This document shows, piece after piece, positions 56,933 to 64,000 of a stretch of DNA of 64,000 bases. Origin of the DNA: Bacteroidales bacterium. GTDB lineage: Bacteria; Bacteroidota; Bacteroidia; Bacteroidales; UBA932. The stretch covers positions 186,001 through 250,000 of the forward strand of contig JAFRRA010000006.1 of NCBI GenBank assembly GCA_017428325.1, given 5' to 3'. The position numbers and the translations under genes are program-made. The notes beneath the pieces were generated by a model. The model ran no database searches. It worked only from the letters and a program-made list of their open reading frames with translations, and was not told the origin of the DNA. Positions within the stretch are counted from its first letter, which is position 1. Every line of letters starts with the position of its first letter.

Positions 56933-57801
56933 GGAGTATTATAGATATCAACTCTAATGACAACGCATTGTTTACTACCGCAATGTGTAATAATCGATGT
57001 ATAATGTGTTGCCAACCGCCTCTGGGAGTAGATGATATTGAGAAAAACTGGAAGAACAATCTAAAGCTGATAATAACTGCTCCTAAAAATTTACCTTCTA
57101 TAGGAATTACCGGAGGTGAACCAACGTTGTTAGGAGAAAAATTCTTTGAGTTAATTCAATCTATTAGAGAAAATTTACCGAATACTGAAATACATATTCT
57201 TACTAATGGACGAAAATTCTCTGACAAGAAATTTGCTTCTAGATTAGCCGATCTTGGAACAGATAATATTTTGATTGGAGTTCCCCTACACAGTGATAAT
57301 GAATTAGACCATGATTTGATCGCTGGTGTTAAAGGAGCTTTTTCAGAAACAATGTTGGGACTGTATAATTTGGCTAGATTCTCTTTTGATATTGAGCTTC
57401 GCATTGTATTGATGAAACTCAATTATAAAAGACTTCCCAAAATGGGCTCTTTTATTTTTAAGAATATCCCTTTTGTTAAGTATATTTCGTTAATGGGTCT
57501 TGAAAATACCGGTGATGCCATAAAGAACAAGAGTATAGTCTATGTAGATCCTGTTGATCTCGCTGAGAATTTGAGAAAAGTAGCATTATATCTCTCAGGC
57601 GTGGGTCTAAATGTGTCAATCTTCAACCTAAGCTATTGTCTTCTACCTGAGACATTATGGCCATTTGCCCGCAAGTCCATCTCTGACTGGAAAGTTAGAT
57701 ATGAACCGTTTTGTTCACGTTGCACAATGAAAAAAGAGTGTTGTGGATTGTTCGCTACATCCGCCTTCCAGAGCTCACATTTACATCCTATCAATTATTA
57801 A
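56929..57801 (+). CDS. hxsC: Radical SAM maturase HxsC
   Basis: The protein has 290 residues. The radical SAM motif is CNNRCIMC (Cys 20, 24, 27), followed by GITGGEPTLLGEKF and a Cys-containing C-terminus (CSRCTMKKECCG). In the Hxs system two radical SAM enzymes are encoded together, and both are present and intact here. The gene ends 1 nt before the channel gene. Confidence 0.92.
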   Translation: MRSIIDINSNDNALFTTAMCNNRCIMCCQPPLGVDDIEKNWKNNLKLIITAPKNLPSIGITGGEPTLLGEKFFELIQSIRENLPNTEIHILTNGRKFSDKKFASRLADLGTDNILIGVPLHSDNELDHDLIAGVKGAFSETMLGLYNLARFSFDIELRIVLMKLNYKRLPKMGSFIFKNIPFVKYISLMGLENTGDAIKNKSIVYVDPVDLAENLRKVALYLSGVGLNVSIFNLSYCLLPETLWPFARKSISDWKVRYEPFCSRCTMKKECCGLFATSAFQSSHLHPINY

Positions 57802-57802
57802 C

Positions 57803-58597
57803 ATGAGAAAGTTCATTTATCGTGTAGTTGAAAGAGGACAAACTGAAAATAAGATTAGTTTGTCCTATGATTTAATAATGCTCCTTGCCATAACGGCTAG
57901 TATTATTCCTTTGATGTTTGTAAAAGAATATCCTGTTTTCCGAATTATTGAGATTATAACGGTCATTTTGTTTATTATAGATTATGTTTTACGCTGGATT
58001 ACTGCCGATTACAGATTAGGACGTCGGGGCTGGTCTTTCCTAATATACCCATTTACGGGCTGGGCAATAATAGATTTGTTATCTATTCTTCCTGGGTTAA
58101 GTGTGTTATCCAAAGGATTTAAAATCTTTAGGGTAACACGTATGTTGAGAATTATTAGGCTGTTTAAGTATATACGTTATTTCGATAAAATCCAGATTTT
58201 GGGCAAAGTTCTCCGCAAAGAAAAAGGAGTGTTGATCACTGTTCTTTTTATAGCAGTTTTCTATGTTTTTCTTACAGCCCTAATTATGTTTAATGCAGAG
58301 CCACATATTAACCCTTCAACAGGAGCAGCGACCTTTGAAAGTTTCTTTGACGCACTATATTGGGCCACAGTAACACTAACAACTGTTGGATATGGCGATA
58401 TGATACCGGTAACGGATCTTGGCAGATTCATAAGTATGCTATCTTCTCTATTCGGAGTTGCAATTATAGCCCTCCCTTCTGGTGTAATTACAGCTAGGTA
58501 TCTTGAAGAATTAAGGAATTCTAAAAGAATTAGGACAGATGAGCCCAATAATGATATGGACTCCTTGACAACAACTGATGTAAACAAAAAGAAATGA
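57803..58597 (+). CDS. Voltage-gated-type potassium channel
   Basis: The start is set at ATG 57803 (MRKFIYRVVE), 264 residues; the longer frame overlaps hxsC. It has a six-TM layout with an S4 segment carrying regularly spaced basic residues (FRVTRMLRIIRLFKYIRYF, ~109-127), a pore helix (FFDALYWATVTL) and the K+ filter TTVGYGD at 193-199, then S6 (ISMLSSLFGVAIIALPSGVI) and a short cytoplasmic tail. It should conduct K+ through the inner membrane and open with changes of membrane potential. Gaps of 1 and -4 nt tie it to hxsC and the nuclease gene. Confidence 0.92.
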   Translation: MRKFIYRVVERGQTENKISLSYDLIMLLAITASIIPLMFVKEYPVFRIIEIITVILFIIDYVLRWITADYRLGRRGWSFLIYPFTGWAIIDLLSILPGLSVLSKGFKIFRVTRMLRIIRLFKYIRYFDKIQILGKVLRKEKGVLITVLFIAVFYVFLTALIMFNAEPHINPSTGAATFESFFDALYWATVTLTTVGYGDMIPVTDLGRFISMLSSLFGVAIIALPSGVITARYLEELRNSKRIRTDEPNNDMDSLTTTDVNKKK

Positions 58598-59373
58598 GAA
58601 GATTTATTATTATCGTCATTGTTCTGTTGCTCTTGCCTGTTCATTTGCTGTCTCAAGGACGAATTCTTTCCCCGGAAGAGATAAAAACTGGCCTTAATGA
58701 GCTTCCTAGATTGTCTTCTTCTGACATTCTAATAATGTATTCTGGCTATATAGCAAATTACAATAATAGAATGCTTATTCCTAATTGGGTGGCCTATGAA
58801 TTAACTGAAGATGAAGTGGTAAATAATCCCCCTCCCTTTCGAGGATCTTTTATACCAGACCCGAATGTTTCTTATATGCAAGCAGATGGGTTCGATTATA
58901 GAGGCTCTGGATGGTCTCGAGGGCATATGGCACCTGCTGCTGATTTTAAGTGGAGCAAAAATGCCTATAATGATACCTTTTATTATACAAACTGTTGCCC
59001 TCAGAATCAAGAAATGAATAATGGCAGCTGGAACGTTTTAGAAAATTATGTTCGTAAGTTGGCTGTTCGATATGGGAAAGTATATGTTGTTACTGGTCCT
59101 TATATAGGTTTTAATAAATACGGAAAGATTGGAAATAATGGGGTTGTGGTCCCAGATGGTTTTTTCAAAGCTTTGTTAGTATGTAAAGACGAAACTTATT
59201 ATGGAATAGGTTTCTATATGGAAAACGTTCCTCAGAAACAGTCACTAAAAGATAGTTATGTTAGTATTGCTGATTTGGAATTACTAACGGGGATAGAGTT
59301 TTTCCCTTTTATAGGTAGAGACAAGCGGTTTTCTTCCGTTAAAACAACTATTAATACAATTATTTGGTTTTGA
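58594..59373 (+). CDS. Secreted DNA/RNA non-specific endonuclease (NUC family)
   Basis: The protein has 259 residues. A signal peptide (FIIIVIVLLLLPVHLLSQ) is followed by the NUC domain: SGWSRGHMAPAADFKW with catalytic His111 (consensus DRGHL; here the Asp is Ser108), then the metal-site region TNCCPQNQEMNNGSWNVLE, and VYVVTGPYI. The family cuts DNA and RNA with Mg2+ and works outside the cytoplasm. No immunity protein is seen beside it. It overlaps the channel gene by 4 nt and ends the packed operon. Confidence 0.9.
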   Translation: MRRFIIIVIVLLLLPVHLLSQGRILSPEEIKTGLNELPRLSSSDILIMYSGYIANYNNRMLIPNWVAYELTEDEVVNNPPPFRGSFIPDPNVSYMQADGFDYRGSGWSRGHMAPAADFKWSKNAYNDTFYYTNCCPQNQEMNNGSWNVLENYVRKLAVRYGKVYVVTGPYIGFNKYGKIGNNGVVVPDGFFKALLVCKDETYYGIGFYMENVPQKQSLKDSYVSIADLELLTGIEFFPFIGRDKRFSSVKTTINTIIWF

Positions 59374-59672
59374 TTAACGACTCTATTATAAAAAACGAAC
59401 ACACAACAAGAGCTCCTAATGGAGAAATGAGACCAGAAGACACTCACTTAACTAAGACAAATCACAAAATCCTCCTAATAAATCTAGGATTGTACCAAAA
59501 TTGTGGGCGATTTATGGAATTGTACAAAAATGTGTGACGGGTAAAGCTGTTTTGTTGATTCGCAAAATGAACCATCATTTGGTAAAAGTAAGTAGTCCTA
59601 AAATGCCTTCTTGACAGTAATTGTCAAACCAAAGCTGTACTTTTGCGCTGGAGATACTTAATTCAAGTAGTT
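59374..59672. other. Gap between the nuclease and CoiA-like genes, with a direct repeat
   Basis: No gene is visible in this ~300-nt stretch. It holds an imperfect 21-nt direct repeat at 59489-59509 and 59519-59539 (both start ATTGTAC and end with CG), at an exact 30-nt period. It also holds a short hairpin AATCCT 59468/AGGATT 59486. The repeats might be the remnant of an insertion-sequence end or a protein-binding array. Confidence 0.5.
59611..59645 (+). promoter_or_regulatory. Promoter with overlapping palindromic operator for the CoiA-like gene
   Basis: TTGACA-GTAAT-TGTCAA (59611-59626) is a perfect 6-bp inverted repeat. It overlaps a TTG -33 element (59621-59623), with TACTTTTG (59638-59645) as the -7 box, 27 nt before the ATG at 59673. 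A repressor binding the palindrome would block the promoter. Confidence 0.6.
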
Positions 59673-60578
59673 ATGGGAAAATTGTTGATAGAGATAGCTT
59701 ACGATGAAAATAAGAACATCGTGTTTGTTAACAATGCTGTTAAGGGCAAGATGTATTTCTGTCCAAAATGTGGTGAAGAATTGATATTCAAAAATAGCGG
59801 AAAAACTGGACAGGGTTCACGTTGTCCTCATTTTGCACATAAAGGTTGTGGTGGACACAACTGTGACCCCGAATCGGTTTTACACGCCGCTTTTAAAAAG
59901 GAAACTGCAAAAATATTAAGCAGTCACCTTAAAGAAAGCACGGGCTTTAATATCAAATGGAGGTGTTCAGATTGCGGTTCCCAATATTCTGGAGATTTGT
60001 TATTTCTCGCAAAAACCGTTGAAGTTGAATATGATTTAAAAGTTTGTAGGCCCGATATTGCGTTGTTAGATGATGCCGGGAAAGTCAGAATTGCTATTGA
60101 GATAGTTAACACTCATGCTCCAGAAGAAAAAGTAGAGAAATATTATAATGATAATGGTATTGTTCTCGTTCAGTATAATGTCCATGAAGATGATTTATTA
60201 AATATTGAAGAAAAACTTCTAAAACCAGATATCGTTTCTCTTTGTCTTAATTCTGCCTGTAAAACCTTCGTTGCTAGCTTATTAAGCCGTCGCATAGATA
60301 CAGAAAAAGCTACTTGTAAAAGATGCGGAAAGCAAGTTGATGTGTTTTATGCTGAGTATCAATCACCCCTTGGTCATATTTTATACTATGGAATAAACAA
60401 TAATGACTTGTTAGTATTAGAGAAGAAGGGTATCGCGAGCAATATGCTAATGAAAGCAACATTTACCAAAAACAATATCTCCATCGACACCATAGCAACA
60501 AAGTGTCCATGTGTCAAAAATGTTTATTATACTTTTTCGCGGTCTCCTAGACGGAGAAGAAGATATCCCAGTTTTTAA
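59673..60578 (+). CDS. CoiA-like zinc-finger/nuclease-fold protein
   Basis: The start is set at ATG 59673 (MGKLLIEIAYDENK), 301 residues; upstream only TTG codons are in frame. The N-terminus has a zinc ribbon (MYFCPKCGEELIFK, Cys 30 and 33) and SRCPHFAHKGC, the pattern of CoiA-type proteins. A second Cys pair follows (WRCSDCGSQYSG), then a possible PD-(D/E)xK core (CRPDIALLDDAGKVRIAIEIV) and a third ribbon (CKRCGKQVDVFY). CoiA is needed in natural competence, but many CoiA-like proteins sit in mobile or defence regions. It has its own promoter and operator. Confidence 0.75.
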   Translation: MGKLLIEIAYDENKNIVFVNNAVKGKMYFCPKCGEELIFKNSGKTGQGSRCPHFAHKGCGGHNCDPESVLHAAFKKETAKILSSHLKESTGFNIKWRCSDCGSQYSGDLLFLAKTVEVEYDLKVCRPDIALLDDAGKVRIAIEIVNTHAPEEKVEKYYNDNGIVLVQYNVHEDDLLNIEEKLLKPDIVSLCLNSACKTFVASLLSRRIDTEKATCKRCGKQVDVFYAEYQSPLGHILYYGINNNDLLVLEKKGIASNMLMKATFTKNNISIDTIATKCPCVKNVYYTFSRSPRRRRRYPSF

Positions 60579-60579
60579 T

Positions 60580-60603
60580 CTCCGCCAATCATTAGTCGCG
60601 GAG
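60580..60603. terminator. Short hairpin between convergent genes
   Basis: CTCCGC (60580-60585) pairs with GCGGAG (60598-60603). On the minus strand it is followed by ATTAAAAA. It may end transcription from one or both sides, but the T-run is weak. Confidence 0.35.
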
Positions 60604-60612
60604 TAATGTCAA

Positions 60613-60918
60613 CTACTCGTTAATGACTTCCAGATAAAAGGAGAAGGGGCGGAAGCCATCGTTGCAGCTGATCATGGCGCTCATTGGGTTCTTCATCCAG
60701 CCGTCAAAGAAGTTGCCCTGGCCGTTGGCAAGGGATTCAACGAAGAGTTTCATGGAGTCCCAGGCAGAAGGGCACAAGCCTTTTGGGCACTGGGCGTTTA
60801 CTGAAATCCATTGCTGGCCCTGGCGGATGTCGCAGGCGTGCTGGATGGGGTTTTCATATTGTGCCATCAGGTCCGGATAGGTAGTCTGGCGGAGGGCTGT
60901 GATTCTGACTTTGTTCAT
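60613..60918 (-). CDS. TIGR04076 family protein
   Basis: The start is set at ATG 60918 (MNKVRITALRQTTYPDLMAQ), 101 residues. The block order fits the TIGR04076 family: KVxIxxLRxTxYPDL, HACDIRQGQQWISVNAQCP (Cys-containing), LCPSAWDSMKLFVESLANG, and the ending MISCNDGFRPFSFYLEVI. The function of this family is unknown; its cysteines suggest a metal or redox site. It begins just after a terminator that ends the next minus-strand gene. Confidence 0.8.
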   Translation of the reverse strand: MNKVRITALRQTTYPDLMAQYENPIQHACDIRQGQQWISVNAQCPKGLCPSAWDSMKLFVESLANGQGNFFDGWMKNPMSAMISCNDGFRPFSFYLEVINE

Positions 60919-60945
60919 GGTTGGGATTATAGCGTAAAGATAGAA

Positions 60946-60986
60946 AATACGGCTCAATTCACTAGGAACTGAGCCGTATTGTTTTT
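60946..60986. terminator. Terminator of the outer-membrane beta-barrel gene
   Basis: This is a perfect 11-bp stem, AATACGGCTCA (60946-60956) with TGAGCCGTATT (60970-60980). On the minus strand it lies ~70 nt after the stop of the gene at 61056; on the plus strand it is followed by GTTTTT. Confidence 0.8.
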
Positions 60987-61055
60987 GATTATAGGTTCTT
61001 GATATATCTATATCTTTATCTTTATCTTCTAGATTCTCTTATAGTCTCTTTTATT

Positions 61056-61604
61056 CTAGAAGGCATAAGCCAAGCCAACGGTGAAAGCGTTTCTGTGATT
61101 CTTGATATCTGTATCAGCAGCCTTGAGAACACCCCAGTCGTAGCCTGCTCTAACCTCGAAATGCTTAGCGAACCTTACACCGGCCTTAGCGCCAAGCTGA
61201 AGGTCAAAACGCTTGAAAGCACCATCCTGGAAAGGATCATCCTCTCCACCGGCACCGCAAACTACGGTAGGACCAGCTCCAATGAAGATGTTCATAGCGT
61301 CTGCTACTTCAAAAGAGTAGTTAATGTGAACAGGAACCCTGAAGTAGTAGATTGCAGTGGATAACTCGTGGTATTTGAAATTGATGTAATCGAACAGAAC
61401 GCCTGGTTCAAGAGAAAGGCCGATATCGCTGATTGGAGCCTCATAAAGACCGCCAACATAGAAACCGTTGCCTTTGTAAGAGGCAGAAATACTGCTTTCG
61501 CTGAAAGTAATCTTACTGTTAAGATAACCAGCGGTAATCTTGAACTGAGCAGAAGCACTGTAACCGATAAATAACAGTGCTGCTAATACTAATATTTTCT
61601 TCAT
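61056..61604 (-). CDS. Outer-membrane beta-barrel protein (small porin-like)
   Basis: The protein has 182 residues. A signal peptide (ILVLAALLFIGYSASAQ) is followed by eight or so amphipathic strands with tight turns (FYVGGLYEAPI, LSLEPGVLFDYINF, FRVPVHINYSFEV, FDLQLGAKAGVRF, FEVRAGYDWGVL) and a final strand FTVGLAYAF ending in Phe, the outer-membrane insertion signal. It resembles the PorT/OmpW-like barrel proteins common in this phylum. No specific substrate can be named. Confidence 0.87.
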   Translation of the reverse strand: MKKILVLAALLFIGYSASAQFKITAGYLNSKITFSESSISASYKGNGFYVGGLYEAPISDIGLSLEPGVLFDYINFKYHELSTAIYYFRVPVHINYSFEVADAMNIFIGAGPTVVCGAGGEDDPFQDGAFKRFDLQLGAKAGVRFAKHFEVRAGYDWGVLKAADTDIKNHRNAFTVGLAYAF

Positions 61605-61618
61605 AAACTGTTTTTAGA

Positions 61619-61876
61619 TTATTTAAATGCTTTCTTTACAATATTCCAGATGGCCAGGAGGATTACAGCACCTATAACAGCGCTTACAATCTGTCCATAC
61701 CACTGAGCCCAGAAAGGACTGGTGGCGCCAAGTTTGCCAAGAAGCAATCCACCGACAAAACCGCCGGCAAGACCGATGAGGATGTTCCAGATAAGACCGC
61801 CCTTGTCTTTAACTACGAAGAAGCCGGCAAGCCAGCCTGCAACTGCTCCGATGAGCAATGTGATAATGATGTTCAT
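61619..61876 (-). CDS. GlsB/YeaQ/YmgE family small membrane protein
   Basis: The protein has 85 residues. Three TMs with the Gly-rich family pattern are visible: IITLLIGAVAGWLAGFFV, WNILIGLAGGFVGGLLLG and IVSAVIGAVILLAIWNIV. Members (transglycosylase-associated family) are stress-induced in several bacteria, but the molecular role is unknown. It is encoded 18 nt after the lipoprotein gene on the minus strand and 14 nt before the barrel gene. Confidence 0.93.
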   Translation of the reverse strand: MNIIITLLIGAVAGWLAGFFVVKDKGGLIWNILIGLAGGFVGGLLLGKLGATSPFWAQWYGQIVSAVIGAVILLAIWNIVKKAFK

Positions 61877-61894
61877 GGTACTAGTATTTAAGTG

Positions 61895-63262
61895 TTATTC
61901 GGTAATCACGATTTTGATAACCAGCGGGCATTCAATGGCAGACAACTCCAACAGGGCATCCTTCTCGGAAGGGAAAGTCTTGACATCCCTGACTGCTAAA
62001 TTATAGTGTGTTCCAACAAGGGCTGTCTTAGGAGCATAGGAGCGGAGAATGACCTTCCTGTCGTTTTCGTTACTGTAGGTCATCAGAATCTTGCTGCCTG
62101 AGCCGGTAACGATACCCATAGACACCTTCTTTCTTGGAATGGCCTCAACCTCGGAATCTTTGTATCCAAGCTTTTCAAGCGCTGAGCTAAGGTCAAACTC
62201 ATAGGTCTTTCTGGTAGTGGTTCCGTCCGGGTTTTCCTGGATGAAATCAGAAACCTTCAGATTGAGGGTAACGGTATCCCTATAACGGCTGTACCAAACC
62301 ATCTCTACAGGGAATGTGGACATTCCGCCGTAACGGTCAAATGCGTGGATCTTGCCCTTTACTGTAAGGGAACCGAACTTGGTAGTATCCAGTATAGCCT
62401 TCCATTCAGGCCTGGTGGTGTCCGGAAGGAACTTTACATAAGCTGAATCGCGATGAGGCTCAAAGATAACTATAGAGTCTGCCTTGGTATTACCCTCCCA
62501 AACCAATGAAGAAAGGTATTTGGTGGAGTATGTGCGGGTGTCGTTCTTGTCCTTTTCGTTAACATACAAGCGACGGTCAAAAGAAACGGCGATAGATCCA
62601 AGAGTCACCTCCCAAGTGCTAACTGTTTCCTCTGGGTCGGAGCCAGGAATGACTGTTGTCTTGACGTTCCCGTGGGTAACGTTGGCGCGGATGAAGCTCC
62701 ACTTGGTAAGTCCCTCTTCAGGAGTAGGCATCATCACCAGGCTGAAAGGAGTTGAGCTGACATACTGGATCTTCTCCTCTTTGTCCTTGTAGCCGCCTAC
62801 GAGAGAGAAAATGTCATCCTCGATCATGTTACGGGTCTCAGTGCTCTTCATCCTTACGAAGTACTGGCCCTCCATATCCTCTTTTGCCTCGTTCTGGGTA
62901 ACTCCCATGGAGTCAACCTTGAAGTTGGTGGACTCGGTAATGTAGGAAGCCATTGTCTGCGGAGTATATATGAACCTCTTGGCTGACATGTTGTCAAGAA
63001 CAACCATATCCTGGGTAAAAGGAATTCCGGAAGGATTGACACGGAAAATCACCGCATAAGGAAGTCCCTTTGACACTGTGTCGTGCTGAGCATAGCTCAC
63101 AAAACCGAAAACCTGGTCGCTGATCTTCAGGCCTGTTACGGCATCCTTGAGGTCATCGATATTGTTTTCAATTTCGGTGGTGTCCTTGTCGTAGATTTCT
63201 GTTTTATCGCATCCTGCCATCACGAATAAAGAGATGGCAATAAGCAGAAGATACTTTTTCAT
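61895..63262 (-). CDS. Lipoprotein of unknown function with coiled-coil start
   Basis: The protein has 455 residues. A lipoprotein signal (LLIAISLFVMAGCDKTEIYD) is followed by a short heptad-like helix (EIENNIDDLKDAVTGL), as found in DUF4988-type surface lipoproteins, and then several beta-sandwich-like domains without a motif I recognise. It is probably on the outer-membrane surface. It heads a minus-strand run with the YeaQ-like and barrel genes. Confidence 0.8.
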   Translation of the reverse strand: MKKYLLLIAISLFVMAGCDKTEIYDKDTTEIENNIDDLKDAVTGLKISDQVFGFVSYAQHDTVSKGLPYAVIFRVNPSGIPFTQDMVVLDNMSAKRFIYTPQTMASYITESTNFKVDSMGVTQNEAKEDMEGQYFVRMKSTETRNMIEDDIFSLVGGYKDKEEKIQYVSSTPFSLVMMPTPEEGLTKWSFIRANVTHGNVKTTVIPGSDPEETVSTWEVTLGSIAVSFDRRLYVNEKDKNDTRTYSTKYLSSLVWEGNTKADSIVIFEPHRDSAYVKFLPDTTRPEWKAILDTTKFGSLTVKGKIHAFDRYGGMSTFPVEMVWYSRYRDTVTLNLKVSDFIQENPDGTTTRKTYEFDLSSALEKLGYKDSEVEAIPRKKVSMGIVTGSGSKILMTYSNENDRKVILRSYAPKTALVGTHYNLAVRDVKTFPSEKDALLELSAIECPLVIKIVITE

Positions 63263-63287
63263 AGACTCTGTATTATTTAATTGTTAA

Positions 63288-63752
63288 TTATTCTATTACT
63301 GGCACGCTTCTTCCGGCTTTCTTGAAAAGATCCTTGTAGAAGCTGTTTTCTATCACCTTACGGATGCAGGTGTTGGTTGCCTTGAAACCATTGAACATGG
63401 TAGCGTCGGCTTTTATCTTATCTCCCTTCCAGAGAACATTTGATTCCTTGTCCAGTACAGAAGGAGTCATCCAGGTGCGAGGGCTGTTGAAAACCACCTT
63501 CTTCCTGGTCTCGACGCGAAGAATGAAATCAGCCTCTTCTGCAGTCTCCACTGCTGTCCACTGGCCGGCATTTGAGAATTCACTAATAACGTCAGCCACT
63601 TCGTCTGCAGGAATAGGATACTCATTGTCGTTGACAATCTGCACAAACACTTTGTTGCCGGCGGCAACGGCTTCTGACAGGGAAGTCTGGGCAAAAGCAC
63701 TGGTTCCAGCGAAACCAAGCACTGCCATTAATGAAAGTACGAATTTTCTCAT
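63288..63752 (-). CDS. Exported protein of unknown function
   Basis: The start is set at ATG 63752 (MRKFVLSLMAVLG), 154 residues; the frame is open ten codons further. A signal peptide is cut near SAFAQ. The mature part (VFVQIVNDNEYPIPADEVAD, ADFILRVETRKKV, and the end FYKDLFKKAGRSVPV) looks like a small alpha/beta domain, similar to exported proteins that carry a GxxS/T-type LPS-assembly-like fold, but no family is recognised. It is divergent from the gene at 63916. Confidence 0.75.
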   Translation of the reverse strand: MRKFVLSLMAVLGFAGTSAFAQTSLSEAVAAGNKVFVQIVNDNEYPIPADEVADVISEFSNAGQWTAVETAEEADFILRVETRKKVVFNSPRTWMTPSVLDKESNVLWKGDKIKADATMFNGFKATNTCIRKVIENSFYKDLFKKAGRSVPVIE

Positions 63753-63782
63753 TTTACAGGATTTGTTATTAATAAATGACAA

Positions 63783-63911
63783 AAGTATCGATTCTGACTT
63801 TTGTGCTTGACCAAAAGACGCGACGGTTTCTTGCGGTTATGCGACAAAACGTGTCATTTTGGTCTATTTGTCAAAAAATGACGCCGTTTTGGTCGGGGTT
63901 GAGTAAATTTG
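63783..63911. promoter_or_regulatory. Divergent promoter region with repeated TTTTGGTC boxes
   Basis: GACCAAAA at 63809-63816 and its reverse complement TTTTGGTC at 63857-63864 and 63887-63894 make three related boxes, with further GTCA/TGAC half-sites between them. TAAATTTG at 63904-63911 is the -7 box for the gene at 63916. The spread looks like sites for one regulator serving both directions. Confidence 0.5.
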
Positions 63912-63915
63912 CAAT

Positions 63916-64000
63916 ATGAATCTTCTAAAAGCAATTAGACATATTTTTTTCTTCTCTGGCACCGCTCTGGCTTGCCTTTTCTGCAGCCCTGACAAGGCGG
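63916..64000 (+). CDS. Start of a lipoprotein gene (continues beyond the window)
   Basis: The ATG at 63916 opens a frame that starts MNLLKAIRHIFFFSGTALAC and goes on with LFCSPDKA, a lipoprotein signal with a Cys after the hydrophobic core. Only 28 residues are visible, so the product cannot be named. The TAAATTTG box ends 4 nt before the ATG, so the message may be leaderless. Confidence 0.6.
   Translation, partial: MNLLKAIRHIFFFSGTALACLFCSPDKA

Larger units (their letters stand above)
45713..60603 (+). other. Accessory island: VWA/tubulin-like/papain/Hxs/channel/nuclease operon plus CoiA-like gene
   Basis: Ten same-strand genes are packed with gaps of -11, 4, 8, 34, 4, 1, -4, 1 and -4 nt from 46006 to 59373, then a separately promoted gene at 59673. 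By eye the DNA is richer in A+T than both flanks, most of all from 54.3 kb on. The flanks are ordinary chromosomal genes (tyrS and a TIGR04076 gene). No integrase, transposase or terminal repeat was found, so the route of transfer is unknown. Confidence 0.7.

Noticed and set aside
45456-60603. Island as a prophage, ICE or transposon
   Set aside because: No integrase, transposase, relaxase, phage structural gene or terminal repeat could be recognised.

Overview
The window is a stretch of a Bacteroidales (Bacteroidota) chromosome, most likely from an uncultured gut-type lineage. Pointers are the TAnnTTTG promoter boxes in front of many genes, and families typical of this order: fimbrillin-like lipoproteins, FISUMP domains, DUF2723/GT117, DUF4271-hemD, GldE, C69 dipeptidase and FtsZ-type tubulin relatives. 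The species cannot be fixed from this sequence alone.

Layout. 1-18.3 kb is mostly housekeeping: the end of a polyprenyl synthetase, a U32 protein, a HigBA-like toxin-antitoxin pair, an S41 protease divergent from rdgB, recO, a GH3/LuxE pair of adenylate-forming enzymes, a GT117 membrane protein, a SUI1 factor, DUF4271-hemD-(rnpA::yidD fusion), a two-domain acyltransferase resembling OlsF, and uvrC. 18.4-26.8 kb is a surface-lipoprotein locus: three ~47-residue mini-proteins, each directly in front of a large fimbrillin-like lipoprotein, followed by a kelch-like/TM/AraC one-piece regulator. 26.8-45.5 kb returns to core genes: a large HExxH/beta-barrel protein, Na/Pi symporter, gldE, a phosphopantetheinyl transferase, groESL, tadA, tRNA-Gln, a thioredoxin-like lipoprotein, a C69 peptidase, ispE, ParDE, an AGCS symporter, a lipoprotein, an FtsX-like permease, rbfA and tyrS.

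45.5-60.6 kb is an AT-richer accessory island and the most interesting part. A promoter box at 45713 is followed by about 270 nt of strongly self-complementary, apparently non-coding sequence. Ten tightly packed same-strand genes follow: a periplasmic VWA protein, a bitopic lipoprotein, a tubulin/FtsZ-like GTPase, a membrane-anchored papain-like protease, a complete His-Xaa-Ser radical-SAM peptide-modification cassette (hxsA, hxsD, hxsB, hxsC), a voltage-gated-type K+ channel and a secreted NUC-family nuclease. A separately promoted CoiA-like protein follows. The spacing (-11 to +34 nt) suggests one operon, linking a cytoskeletal/membrane-remodelling module to a RiPP-like modification cassette and two possible effectors.

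60.6-64 kb holds a TIGR04076 protein, an outer-membrane beta-barrel, a YeaQ-like membrane protein, two exported proteins and the start of another lipoprotein behind a repeat-rich divergent promoter region.

All calls come from reading the sequence and translations by eye. No database search, folding or composition calculation was run.
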